64,000 nucleotides of DNA from Eubacteriaceae bacterium CHKCI004 (lineage in GTDB: Bacteria > Bacillota > Clostridia > Lachnospirales > Lachnospiraceae), in contig FCNR01000017.1 of assembly GCA_900016875.1 (NCBI GenBank), forward strand, positions 62,001 to 126,000, read 5' to 3'. Positions 19,037-31,641 of the stretch are shown one piece after another (the first letter of the stretch is position 1; each line of letters starts with the position of its first letter). A model generated the notes under the pieces. That model made no database searches. It was given only the letters and a program-made list of their open reading frames with translations, and was not told where the DNA came from. The position numbers and the translations under genes were made by a program.

Positions 19037-19697
19037 AGTATTGATCGCAGACGACCAGGAGCTTATGAGGAAGAGTCTCCAGATTATTCTGGGAATGGAG
19101 GCTGATATCGAGGTTATTGCCGCCGTGGAAAATGGAACGGAAGTGATCCGGGCGGTGCGCAGAGAGAAGCCGGATGTGATTCTCATGGATATCCGAATGC
19201 CGGAGATGGACGGAGTGGTCTGCACCCAGATCATCAAGGAAAATTACCCGGATATCCGGATTATCATACTGACAACCTTTGATGATGATGAATACGTATT
19301 CAATGCGCTCAAATACGGCGCCAGCGGTTATCTCCTTAAGGGGATCTCCACCCAGGAGCTGGCGGAAGCCATCCGGAAGGTGTATCATGGCACAGCCATG
19401 ATCAACGAAGATATCGCTTCCAAGGTGCTGAAGCTTTTCTCCAGAATGGCTCAGACCAATCTGGCCATTCAGGTGGATGAGCGGCAGACGGCGGATCTCA
19501 AACCCACGGAGTGGAACATCATCGCCCTGGTGGGCAGAGGGATGTCCAATAAGGAAATCGCCGGGAAGCTGGGTCTTTCCGACGGAAGTGTGCGAAACAG
19601 TCTGAGCGCCATTTTGAGCAAGCTTGATCTGCGGGACCGCACCCAGCTTGCCATCTGGGCGGTACAGACGGGGGCGGTCAACCGGGAAGAAAGATAG
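19029..19697 (+). CDS. NarL/LuxR-type response regulator
   Basis: 222 residues. Receiver domain with the acidic pair in IADDQ, the phosphorylated Asp54 in ILMDIRMPEMDG, the Thr in ILTTFDDDEY and the Lys in GYLLKGIS. The C-terminal LuxR-type helix-turn-helix is LKPTEWNIIALVGRGMSNKEIAGKLG in two parts, with a recognition helix DGSVRNSLSAILSKL. All phosphorylation residues are present. Translationally coupled to the kinase gene. Its targets may include its own operon, but no inverted repeat near the promoter is convincing. Confidence 0.93.
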   Translation: MIKVLIADDQELMRKSLQIILGMEADIEVIAAVENGTEVIRAVRREKPDVILMDIRMPEMDGVVCTQIIKENYPDIRIIILTTFDDDEYVFNALKYGASGYLLKGISTQELAEAIRKVYHGTAMINEDIASKVLKLFSRMAQTNLAIQVDERQTADLKPTEWNIIALVGRGMSNKEIAGKLGLSDGSVRNSLSAILSKLDLRDRTQLAIWAVQTGAVNREER

Positions 19698-19721
19698 ACG
19701 AACCGGGAGAAAGGGAAACGT

Positions 19722-21086
19722 ATGAAGGATAACGGACGAAATAAAAATGTAAACGGCAGAAGAAATCTGATTCCGGGGATTTTCTGTGTCCTGCTCTGTT
19801 TGGTCGTGTGGGTTTTGTGGGGCGGTTTTGACCGTTTCCTGGGCGTCGGGAGCAGAGATACGCTGACTATCGGCGTCTTCTCGGACAGCTACTGGAATGT
19901 GCAGAACGGCTACGCCTACCGTATCGTGGACGACGCCATCAAAGTTTTTGAGGAAGAACATCCCGGGGTGACCGTGGAGTACACCAGCGGAATCCTGAAA
20001 GAGGATTATTCGGAATGGCTGGCGGAAGAGCTTATGGCGGAAAAAGCGCCGGACGTTTTTTTCGTTCTGGGAGATGATTTCAGCAGTTTTGTGGACGCCG
20101 GGGCGCTTAAAGATCTGACGCCGCTCATGGAAGCGGATGAGGACTTCCGCAAAGATGCGTTTTATTCCTCCGCTCTGGCCTGTGGTACCTATGATGGAAA
20201 GCAGTATGCCCTTCCTTTTGAATGTGCGCCGAAGCTGATGTTTGTCAACCGGACGATTCTTGATAACGAAGGAATTGCCATGCCGGACAACGACTGGAGC
20301 TGGGAGGATTTCTATAATATCTGTCAGGCGGTGACAAAGGATACCGATGGCGATGGACTTACGGATCAGTTTGGAGAGATCGGATATACCTGGAAAGAAG
20401 CATTTGAATCAAATGGAGTGCAGCTTTTTGACCAGAAAGGAACCGAGTGCCGGCTGACTGCTTCCGGCGTGGAGGAGTCCATCAATTTCATAGAGAAACT
20501 CGATGTGCTGTCAGACGGGTATAACGTCTCGGAGAGAGACTTTGATCTGGGAAATGTGGCTTTTCAGCCTATGTCTTTTTCTGAATTCCGTGCATACCAG
20601 CCGTATCCTTTGAGCGTGAAAAAATATTCTGGTTTTCAGTGGGGCTGTATTCCCATGCCTGCCGGCAGCCAGGGAGACAACATTTCCACTCTGGACAGCC
20701 TGCTCATCGGCATGAACAGGAAGACAGCAAACGAAGAGAACGCCTGGGATTTTATTAAGACCATGACCAGCGATCCGGCCATTCAGGCGGAGATTTTTGA
20801 CTATTCGGAAGGTGTGTCCGTGCTGCGTTCCGTGACCGAATCGGAGCAGACTCTGCAGAGCCTTATTGAGGATTCCGGCAGTGAGGAAAGCCTGAACTTA
20901 TCTATCTTAAGTCAGGTGGTGGAAAAGTCTCTCGTTTCCCTGCGATTTCCGGGATATCCGGAAGCTGAGGAACGGGTCAGTCAGGCGGTCAGCGAAATTA
21001 TCGGAGGCGACGGTAATATCAGTATGGAGCTGATTGTGTGGAACCGGGAGATTAACCGGTTTCTGGGGGAAGAAAAGGGACAGTAG
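19722..21086 (+). CDS. Extracytoplasmic solute-binding protein (carbohydrate, family 1 type)
   Basis: 454 residues. A signal-anchor helix (about 18-36) without a lipobox cysteine is followed by a two-lobed sugar-binding protein of the MalE/UgpB kind. Seen: LTIGVFSDSYWN, FEEEHPGVTVEY, KAPDVFFV, YALPFECAPKLMFVN and DNDWSWEDFYNICQAV. It starts 24 bp after the response regulator, so it ends a four-gene operon. Unlike ordinary transport operons there are no permease genes on either side. I infer a second sensory binding protein, or one that borrows permeases from elsewhere. Confidence 0.85.
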   Translation: MKDNGRNKNVNGRRNLIPGIFCVLLCLVVWVLWGGFDRFLGVGSRDTLTIGVFSDSYWNVQNGYAYRIVDDAIKVFEEEHPGVTVEYTSGILKEDYSEWLAEELMAEKAPDVFFVLGDDFSSFVDAGALKDLTPLMEADEDFRKDAFYSSALACGTYDGKQYALPFECAPKLMFVNRTILDNEGIAMPDNDWSWEDFYNICQAVTKDTDGDGLTDQFGEIGYTWKEAFESNGVQLFDQKGTECRLTASGVEESINFIEKLDVLSDGYNVSERDFDLGNVAFQPMSFSEFRAYQPYPLSVKKYSGFQWGCIPMPAGSQGDNISTLDSLLIGMNRKTANEENAWDFIKTMTSDPAIQAEIFDYSEGVSVLRSVTESEQTLQSLIEDSGSEESLNLSILSQVVEKSLVSLRFPGYPEAEERVSQAVSEIIGGDGNISMELIVWNREINRFLGEEKGQ

Positions 21087-21129
21087 ATCAGGGCGGCCCT
21101 GAAAGGTAAGTACCTCCGTATTCCGGCTC

Positions 21130-21158
21130 TTGACAAAAAGAATGAAACATAGTACAAA
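21130..21158 (+). promoter_or_regulatory. Predicted promoter of the HAD phosphatase gene
   Basis: Consensus TTGACA at 21130-21135, a 17-bp spacer and a weaker TACAAA at 21153-21158. Confidence 0.45.
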
Positions 21159-21203
21159 TCGAAGACGGGAAAAACAATAAGCAGGATAAAGGAAACTATC
21201 ATC

Positions 21204-22031
21204 ATGAAATATAAAGTTATTTGTCTGGACATTGACGGAACTCTTCTGGATAACAGAAAAGTACTCCATCCGAAAGTACGCGAATCCATTGGACGGGCGG
21301 TGGACAGCGGAGCACGTATTGTGCTGAATTCTGCCCGAATGCCTGCCGGAGTGGAGCCAATCGAGCAGGAACTGGGCGTGCCATGCATTAAGATATGCAA
21401 CGGTGGCGCATTCATCCTGGACGGCGGCAAATGTATCAGCGAGAAGCATTTCAGCGCCGGAACCATGGAAGAAATCTATGAACAGTGCATGAAGCCCCGG
21501 CGGCTTCATCTGTGGATTTACTGGAATTATGACTGGTATGTCACGGGGATGGATGTCCGGGCGGAGAGGGAGATTAAAGTCATCGGCTGCCGCCCGCAGA
21601 CAGTGGACATAGAGAAATTGGCGGCATGCTGGAAACAGGAAAATACCGGCCCCAGCAAGCTTCTCATATCTGCGGAGCCGGCTGTCATCACGGAGATTCA
21701 GGAAGAGATGGAGACAAAACTCCGGCAGGGTGCATGGGAAGATATCTCCATGGCAAAATCCGCGCCGTTTTTTCTGGAGATCTTCCCGAGAGGCATTGAC
21801 AAAGGAACTGTCCTGGAAACAGTCTGCAAGTCTCTGGGAATTCCTCCGGCAGAGGCAGCCGCCTTCGGCGACCAGGAGATGGATATCCCGATGATCCGGA
21901 CGGCAGGTCTTGGCGTCGCCATGGAAAACGCCGTGGATGAGTTAAAGGCAGTCGCCGATTACATCACTCTTTCCAATGAAGAGGACGGGGTGGCGGCAGC
22001 CCTTGACAAAATGATGGCGGGCGAGCTGTAG
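21204..22031 (+). CDS. Cof-type HAD-IIB sugar-phosphate phosphatase
   Basis: 275 residues. Mg-dependent phosphatase of the haloacid dehalogenase superfamily, Cof/YidA group, usually active on sugar phosphates or flavin mononucleotide. Seen: motif I CLDIDGTLLDN, motif II NSARMP, and motif IV FGDQEMDIPMI; the C2B cap lies between them. Substrate not predictable. A second member of the family lies at 34353. The intergenic stretch after it carries two copies of a 25-nt degenerate repeat (22060-22112). Confidence 0.9.
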   Translation: MKYKVICLDIDGTLLDNRKVLHPKVRESIGRAVDSGARIVLNSARMPAGVEPIEQELGVPCIKICNGGAFILDGGKCISEKHFSAGTMEEIYEQCMKPRRLHLWIYWNYDWYVTGMDVRAEREIKVIGCRPQTVDIEKLAACWKQENTGPSKLLISAEPAVITEIQEEMETKLRQGAWEDISMAKSAPFFLEIFPRGIDKGTVLETVCKSLGIPPAEAAAFGDQEMDIPMIRTAGLGVAMENAVDELKAVADYITLSNEEDGVAAALDKMMAGEL

Positions 22032-22139
22032 GAGATACGTTTGCAGGAGAGGAAGAGACGCAGAGGCGCAATACATTTGTAGAGCCGCAGGCGTGATACA
22101 TTTGCAGACAGAAATACAGAGTAAGGAGACGCAGTTTTG

Positions 22140-26401
<4,262 letters not shown>

Positions 26402-26419
26402 AAGAATATTGTGAGGATA

Positions 26420-26473
26420 CAGAAAAACCACTCCGGAATTTGGCACAAAAACTTTGGCACAATACGGAGTGGT
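26420..26473 (-). terminator. Terminator of the minus-strand exported-protein gene
   Basis: On the minus strand the arms ACCACTCCG and CGGAGTGGT enclose a 29-nt loop and are followed by TTTTTCTG. The loop holds a direct repeat (TTTGGCACA twice, read on +). It is convergent with lacZ and may serve both genes. Confidence 0.6.
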
Positions 26474-26605
26474 AAATTCAAGTCAAAACTTAGAGTTCTA
26501 CAGTAATATCTTCCAGTATCCTTTTCTATCTGAGCCTACGCGTTCTATATCAGTCACCTTGTTGATTGTTCTGACGATATGCTCCGCGGCAGCAGAAAAA
26601 TATGT

Positions 26606-27040
26606 TCAGTTCACCGGGTGACAGACTATGGCCTCAGGAGATATTTTCAGGAGCTCCTGCGGCGGAGCAGAGCCGTCGGACAGAAAATAATGTCCGTCCT
26701 TGTTTTCGATAACAGCGATTTTTCTGCCGTTTGTATAAAAAATAACATATTTATTTTCGTGAATATGATAGGTTCCTTCGTTAAGGATAATATCTTCAAT
26801 GGTGTACCATTGAAATTTGCCGGAGGAGTCTTCATCAGGAGATGAAGGTATTACGGCAAGGTATTCTGCGTCATCAAAAGCATTTTTCTGATATGTACCG
26901 TATAAATGAGAGTGAATCTCATCGTTGTTCTGTGATGACGGTGAAGGATGTTTAGTATGTGTTTTTGACAGCAGGCAGAGTAAACCGATGGACGTCGCTG
27001 CGGCTGCTGCGATCAGGATGTTCTTTTTTCTTTTATGCAA
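26606..27040 (-). CDS. Small exported protein of unknown function
   Basis: 144 residues. A basic start (HKRKKN), a hydrophobic helix (about 8-25) and a Ser/Pro/His-rich linker suggest export; the rest is a short beta-rich domain (FQWYTIEDIILNEGTYHIHENKYVIFYTNGRK in parts). The start is TTG at 27040, with AGGAGG seven bases upstream and no ATG near it. The frame after the TGA at 26606-26608 stays open and protein-like for 35 more codons to a TAG at 26498, so the gene may have lost its C-terminus. AT-rich compared with its neighbours. No family recognised. Confidence 0.65.
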   Translation of the reverse strand: MHKRKKNILIAAAAATSIGLLCLLSKTHTKHPSPSSQNNDEIHSHLYGTYQKNAFDDAEYLAVIPSSPDEDSSGKFQWYTIEDIILNEGTYHIHENKYVIFYTNGRKIAVIENKDGHYFLSDGSAPPQELLKISPEAIVCHPVN

Positions 27041-27158
27041 TGGATATCCTCCTTTCGGAAGGGAGTCTTATGCTTATGAATTTGAATACCGGAGCAGACT
27101 TATGAGGTGTATAAGTAAAATCACGGTAAACAATGTGTTAATAAAGTCCTATGCTGAT

Positions 27159-27187
27159 ATAGTATAACAAACGGAGGAAAATGGCAA
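27159..27187 (-). promoter_or_regulatory. Predicted promoter of the minus-strand exported-protein gene
   Basis: Read on the minus strand: TTGCCA (27187-27182), a 17-bp spacer and TACTAT (27164-27159), about 120 bp before the TTG start. Confidence 0.4.
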
Positions 27188-27231
27188 GTCTGGGGTGCGT
27201 TTTTTGAGAGTATGTCTCCACCCTTTTTTCA

Positions 27232-27260
27232 TTGACTTTAGAGGAATATATTACTATAAT
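27232..27260 (+). promoter_or_regulatory. Predicted promoter of the tyrosine phosphatase gene
   Basis: TTGACT at 27232-27237 and TATAAT at 27255-27260 with a 17-bp spacer, about 70-90 bp before the gene. Confidence 0.65.
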
Positions 27261-27328
27261 ATCAATATAGATTTTGTAGTTATTTCGGTTTGGCATGACA
27301 ACATGTTTGAAGGATTACCAGAGATTGT

Positions 27329-28237
27329 ATGACAGAAGAAACGGGGGTCATTATGGGAAAGATACCTTTACAGGGAGTGAAGAATGCCAGAGATCTGGGA
27401 GACATTGAGACGGCGGATGGAAAGCGTATCCGGAACAGATGTCTGATCAAATGCGGACAGCTTTGCGGGGCGACGCAGCAGGATATCGAGGTTCTGCGGG
27501 ATCAGTACGGAGTGAAGCTGATTGTGGATCTGCGTACGCAGATGGAGAGGATAAAGTTTCCGGATCCCGAGATAAAAGGGATTGCGAACATATGGAATCC
27601 TATTTTTAAGGAAGACATTCAGGGGGCCGGTGTATTTACTCCTGGAGAGAAGGAGATTCTGGAGAAGCATCTTAAGGCGTTGTTTATTTTGAACCATCGC
27701 TGGGAGAAGATGGGAGAGACGGAGAATGCGGCTGTGGAAGCGGTTCGGGAGATGATTCAGAAGGAGAAGTTTGATCCCGATGCTTACATGGCAAGGATTT
27801 ATCATAAGTTTGTGAATAACCAGGTGATTCAGAAACAGATCAAGCAGTTTTTCTCACTGCTGGTGAACCGTAGAGGCGGCGCGGTGCTCTGGCATTGCGG
27901 GGCAGGTAAGGACAGAAGCGGTATTTGCTGTGCGCTGTTGTTATATGCGCTGGGTGTTCCAAAAGAACAGATCGTTGATTATTATGCGTCCGTGGAGGAA
28001 TCCTCGGAGGATACGGTAGATTATATTCTGGAGAAGCTGTTCCCGGAAAAGGTTCCGGGCAATCGGGAGTATCAGGAACTTGCCCGGAAGATCTTCGGAG
28101 TGAAGAACTGTTATATAGAAGCATTTTTTGATGCTATTGAAAAGGATTATATCAGTGTGGATAACTATCTGCAGAAGGCAGTCGAACTGCATGTGGATAA
28201 TATTGTGAGATTGAAGACGCTGTATCTGAGATCATAA
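27329..28237 (+). CDS. Tyrosine/serine protein phosphatase-like protein
   Basis: 302 residues. Cysteine phosphatase of the bacterial Y_phosphatase3 kind, acting on phosphotyrosine or on phosphoinositide-like substrates. Seen: the N-terminal family motif GVKNARDLGDIET, LIVDLRTQMER (Asp-Leu-Arg, general for this group) and the P-loop HCGAGKDRSG at about residue 189, matching HCxxGxxR. The helical insert between them is longer than in small members. The start may be the ATG at 27353 (MGKIPLQG), which has GGGGG just before it; the ATG at 27329 has a poorly spaced GAAGGA. No partner kinase is nearby. Confidence 0.85.
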   Translation: MTEETGVIMGKIPLQGVKNARDLGDIETADGKRIRNRCLIKCGQLCGATQQDIEVLRDQYGVKLIVDLRTQMERIKFPDPEIKGIANIWNPIFKEDIQGAGVFTPGEKEILEKHLKALFILNHRWEKMGETENAAVEAVREMIQKEKFDPDAYMARIYHKFVNNQVIQKQIKQFFSLLVNRRGGAVLWHCGAGKDRSGICCALLLYALGVPKEQIVDYYASVEESSEDTVDYILEKLFPEKVPGNREYQELARKIFGVKNCYIEAFFDAIEKDYISVDNYLQKAVELHVDNIVRLKTLYLRS

Positions 28238-28248
28238 AATACGAACAG

Positions 28249-28301
28249 AGAAAAGCCAGGATGTCTGCCGGAGAGGTAGTCTGTCCATGGCTTTTCTTTG
28301 T
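28249..28301 (+). terminator. Terminator after the phosphatase gene
   Basis: Arms AGAAAAGCCA / TGGCTTTTCT with an inner self-complementary region, followed by TTTG. It lies 11 bp after the stop. Confidence 0.65.
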
Positions 28302-28333
28302 TTTGCATGGAAACAGATCCGGGGGGTGAAAAA

Positions 28334-30337
28334 ATGAGATATGAGATTGGGCAGGTATTAAAACAAGACAAGGTCATGAAACTGGTTTTCGGGAAATATT
28401 CCATGCCCAGGCATCTGCTTGGAAGACATTTGATTGCCGGAGGGCAAGTGATCGCTGCGTATCATCCCGATGCGGTACGCATGAGGCTGCTGGCTGGCGG
28501 CGGAAAGATCTATGAGATGGATATGGTTGAAAGGCAGCCGGTTTTTGCATTATTTTTACCCCACAGGGAAATATTTTCTTATCAGCTTGAGATATATCTG
28601 CGCGGAGGGAAAAAGATTACCCACTATGATCCGTATAGTTTTTCCTGTCAGATCACGGAGGAAGAGGAACAGGAATTTCTTCGCGGCAGGTGGAGAAACG
28701 CTTATCGGAAAATGGGATGCCATCCTATGGAGATTGACGGCGTGAGAGGAATTTATTTCGCGGTCTGGGCGCCGCGCGCGCAGCGTGTCAGTCTGGTGGG
28801 AGATTTTAATCACTGGGATGGAAGACTTTGCTATATGAACCGCATGGGCCACTCAGATATTTATGAGATTTTTCTTCCTGAGGTCACAGAAGGAACCGGA
28901 TATCAGTACGAAGTGAAAACGATGCAGGAAGAGATAATGCGCGTGGCGGATCCTTATGGGACGGCGCGTCAGTCGGAAAAGACATCGAAAATATTAGATA
29001 TATATGGTTTTCGGTGGGAAGATGATCTCTGGATGGAAAAAAGAGGTCAGGCAGATGTCAGGAACAGCCCGATGGTTATTTATAATATTTCTGACAGAGA
29101 TCCGGCAGAGATGGAAGAAGTATATGAGGATGTTTTTACGCATGTACTGATGAGCAGGAAAAGAAAAAACGCAGTGCAGCAATATAATCCATATTCAGAC
29201 GGCGGAGATTTTTTTGTGCCCCCGGCGTATGGCGGAGAACCGGACGAATTCCGGAAAATGGTGCAGCGGGCGCATAAAAAAGGAATTGGAGTGCTGATGG
29301 AGGTTTCGCTGGAATCAATTCCTTTTGAGAAGCCGCAGGTGGCAGATTTTGTGCTGTCCAATCTGCTTTTCTGGACAAAGGAATACCATATTGACGGTTT
29401 TGCTTTTGACGGCCTTGCCGGCGATTGCCGTCCGTGGGACAACATATTCAATGATATAGAAGTGAGAGAGGACGGGGAAGATGGAGAGTTCGGACTGGAT
29501 GATGAGAGCCGCAGGGCAATTCTCAGGCAGGCCATGATAATGATCCGGGAGGAAGCTCCGGGAGTGATCATTATTTCTGATGAGCAGAATCTTCGTAAGC
29601 CGGGTTCTGATGTCACGGACATGAAAGATGAAGTTTTTGACTTTTACTGGAATTACCATATAAAATGGAGTCTGGATCATTATTTGTCCAGGGATCAGAC
29701 AGGGAGGAAACGGGCGCATTTTAAGCTGACGCTGCCGCTGCAGAAACCGGGACTGGAACGCTCGCTGCTTTTGCTGGATCATAAAAATAAGGACGATCTG
29801 CATCAAACTTCGATTGACAAGTCGGAGGAGGTTTATTATGATATGTTATCAGAGGCGAAATTGTCTTATGCATTTTTGACGGGTATACCGGGAAAGAAAA
29901 TTCTCTCGGACGCTGTCAGGGACGTAAAGATAAAAGAGTACCTGTACCGCCTGTTGGAAATGTACCGTACATATCCGGCTTTGCATAGCTGCGGCGCGGA
30001 GGAGCAGATTTTTGAGTGGGTCAATGGTATGGATGCAGTTTCCTCTGTGATCAGTTTTATCAGAAAGAGTTCTTCCAGCGAGGAACATTTTCTGTTCATC
30101 TGTAATTTTAATAAGGAGACTCTGCCGTCGTATCGTATTGGCGTTCCGTCCTTTGGCAGATATAGTCTGCTGATCAGCAGTGATGCCGCAGAGTTCGGGG
30201 GCAAAGGACGTTTTGTAAGTCAGCAGCCGGTTGTCACACGGCAGCCGTGCGATTTCAGGCCATATTCCATGACGGTTTCCCTGCCGCCGGAATCCGCGTT
30301 GATTTTTGGCTTTGGTCCTGCATTTCACAGTGTTTAG
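28334..30337 (+). CDS. Divergent GlgB-like (1,4-alpha-glucan branching enzyme) protein, probably inactive
   Basis: 667 residues. It has the GlgB layout: an N-terminal module (about 1-95), a CBM48-type module with GIYFAVWAPRAQRVSLVGDFNHWDG, a GH13-like barrel and an all-beta C-terminal domain. The catalytic regions are eroded. Region I reads MEVSLESIP where branching enzymes have DWVPAHF, so the conserved Asp and His are gone. Region II reads DGFAFDGLA, keeping the Asp but not the Arg of RxD. Region III keeps a Glu (ISDEQ). Region IV reads DHKNK instead of SHDE, so the transition-state Asp is gone. I infer a glycogen-binding or regulatory paralog. The start at 28334 follows GGGGGG. No other glycogen genes are near. 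Confidence 0.75.
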   Translation: MRYEIGQVLKQDKVMKLVFGKYSMPRHLLGRHLIAGGQVIAAYHPDAVRMRLLAGGGKIYEMDMVERQPVFALFLPHREIFSYQLEIYLRGGKKITHYDPYSFSCQITEEEEQEFLRGRWRNAYRKMGCHPMEIDGVRGIYFAVWAPRAQRVSLVGDFNHWDGRLCYMNRMGHSDIYEIFLPEVTEGTGYQYEVKTMQEEIMRVADPYGTARQSEKTSKILDIYGFRWEDDLWMEKRGQADVRNSPMVIYNISDRDPAEMEEVYEDVFTHVLMSRKRKNAVQQYNPYSDGGDFFVPPAYGGEPDEFRKMVQRAHKKGIGVLMEVSLESIPFEKPQVADFVLSNLLFWTKEYHIDGFAFDGLAGDCRPWDNIFNDIEVREDGEDGEFGLDDESRRAILRQAMIMIREEAPGVIIISDEQNLRKPGSDVTDMKDEVFDFYWNYHIKWSLDHYLSRDQTGRKRAHFKLTLPLQKPGLERSLLLLDHKNKDDLHQTSIDKSEEVYYDMLSEAKLSYAFLTGIPGKKILSDAVRDVKIKEYLYRLLEMYRTYPALHSCGAEEQIFEWVNGMDAVSSVISFIRKSSSSEEHFLFICNFNKETLPSYRIGVPSFGRYSLLISSDAAEFGGKGRFVSQQPVVTRQPCDFRPYSMTVSLPPESALIFGFGPAFHSV

Positions 30338-30366
30338 TGAGACAAAAAGGAAAGGTGTGAGAAACG

Positions 30367-30780
30367 ATGAAAGATGATTGTTTATTTTGCAAAATAGCCA
30401 GAGGGAAAATATCGTCGGCAACAGTTTATGAGGATAGTCATTTCAGAGTGATTCTCGATGTGAATCCGGCAACAAAAGGCCACTGTTTGATTATTCCAAA
30501 GGAGCACTTCGATAACATTTATGATCTGGATGCGGAAACAGCCGGAAAACTGTTTTCACTGGCAACCTGCATCGCCCGCGCCATGAGAGACGCGCTGGGA
30601 TGTGAGGGACTGAATATTGTTCAGAATAACGGGGAGATTGCGGGACAGACTGTATTTCATTTCCACCTGCATCTGATTCCTCGTTATAAGGATGACGGAG
30701 TGCAGCTTGCGTGGACGCCGCATGAATCTGAAGAAGCGCAGCTGGAAGAGATCCGCGCAGCGATCAGAAAAGCCATATAA
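30367..30780 (+). CDS. HIT-family nucleotide hydrolase (HinT-like)
   Basis: 137 residues. Histidine-triad protein that hydrolyses adenosine phosphoramidates and similar nucleotides. Seen: CLFCKIARG near the N-terminus, GHCLIIPKEHFDNIYDL, and the active site HFHLHLIPRY. The start follows GGAAAGG. It sits 29 bp after the GlgB-like gene and 22 bp before the flavin reductase gene, so the three may be one transcript. The cellular substrate is unknown. Confidence 0.93.
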   Translation: MKDDCLFCKIARGKISSATVYEDSHFRVILDVNPATKGHCLIIPKEHFDNIYDLDAETAGKLFSLATCIARAMRDALGCEGLNIVQNNGEIAGQTVFHFHLHLIPRYKDDGVQLAWTPHESEEAQLEEIRAAIRKAI

Positions 30781-30802
30781 TTAAGGAAAGAAGGAAGAGA
30801 GC

Positions 30803-31381
30803 ATGGGAAAGATTGATTTTAAACCGGGAAATATGTTGTACCCGCTTCCGGCGGTACTGGTAACAGTGAGGGATGCCGAAGGAAGGGATAACATGCTCAC
30901 CATCGCTTGGGTGGGCACGGTGTGTACCAATCCGCCCATGCTCTATATTTCTGTGCGTCCGGAGAGATATTCTTATCACGCGCTGAAGGACAGCGGGGAG
31001 TTTGTGGTGAACCTGACCACTGCGGATATGGCAAGAGCGGTGGATTACTGCGGTGTCCGTTCCGGAAAGGATGTGGATAAGTTTGAAGTCACAGGATTGA
31101 CCCGGAGAGACGCTGCCAAAGTAAATGTGCCGGTCATAGAGGACAGCCCCGTGAACATAGAATGCAGAGTCAGAGATGTATTGGAGCTGGGATCACATCA
31201 TATGTTTCTGGCTGACGTGGTACATGTGGCCGTTGACGATCGCTATATGGATGAAAAAGGTACGTTTCATTTGGAGAGGGCGAATCCGCTGGTCTATTCA
31301 CATGGTATTTATTGTGATATTGGCAATTTTATCGGTACTTTTGGATATTCTGTCAGAAAGAGAAAAAAGAAAAAAAGATAA
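30803..31381 (+). CDS. Flavin reductase-like domain protein
   Basis: 192 residues. FMN-binding split-barrel protein of the flavin reductase family (KIDFKPGNMLYPLPAVLVTV, NMLTIAWVGTVCTNPPMLYISVR in parts, GEFVVNLTT). Members bind FMN and act as flavin reductases or as redox proteins of unknown role in anaerobes. The C-terminus ends in a run of Lys/Arg (RKRKKKKR), which is unusual and may bind nucleic acid or simply be a charged tail. The start follows GGAAAGAAGG. Partner monooxygenase not seen. Confidence 0.87.
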   Translation: MGKIDFKPGNMLYPLPAVLVTVRDAEGRDNMLTIAWVGTVCTNPPMLYISVRPERYSYHALKDSGEFVVNLTTADMARAVDYCGVRSGKDVDKFEVTGLTRRDAAKVNVPVIEDSPVNIECRVRDVLELGSHHMFLADVVHVAVDDRYMDEKGTFHLERANPLVYSHGIYCDIGNFIGTFGYSVRKRKKKKR

Positions 31382-31413
31382 ATGTATTGTTTTTACAAAA
31401 TCTAAATTATGAA

Positions 31414-31442
31414 TTTACAAAAAGAAACATTCTTGATATAAT
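31414..31442 (+). promoter_or_regulatory. Strong predicted promoter of murA-metK
   Basis: TTTACA at 31414-31419, a 17-bp spacer, and a perfect TATAAT at 31437-31442. Transcription would begin near 31449, leaving a leader of about 238 nt before murA. Confidence 0.75.
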
Positions 31443-31448
31443 GAGTTA

Positions 31449-31641
31449 TTGATTGTATCTGTATTCGTACAGAGATCAGGATAAAGCAGCGCTTTATTAT
31501 TCTGAGGAGAGCCGAAGGATATGACCACGGTCTCAGAGACCGTATGACGAGTTTTGAATTGATGGATTGACTGCATAGTTTGGGCAGATTGTCATATCCG
31601 GAGTGCAGCAGAGCAGTGCCGGTTTACCCGGCGTTTTTTGA
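31449..31641 (+). ncRNA. Structured 5' leader RNA of murA, possible riboregulator
   Basis: Helices that can be read directly: hairpin TCTGTA-TTCG-TACAGA (31458-31473); TCAG/CTGA enclosing ATAAAGC-AGC-GCTTTAT (31476-31505); a 9-bp long-range helix GGATATGAC (31517-31525) with GTCATATCC (31591-31599) enclosing ACGGTCT-CAG-AGACCGT (31527-31543) and a short CTGC/GCAG arm (31571-31587); then a terminator hairpin (31618-31639). The layout of aptamer-like junction followed by terminator resembles a riboswitch. By eye it lacks the cores of SAM-I, T-box, glycine and ydaO RNAs. The downstream genes are murA and metK. Confidence 0.55.
31618..31639 (+). terminator. Terminator or attenuator in the murA leader
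   Basis: GCCGG-TTTAC-CCGGC followed by GTTTTTT, 48 bp before the murA start and downstream of the promoter, so it can only act on the leader transcript. This position suggests regulated read-through. Confidence 0.7.
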
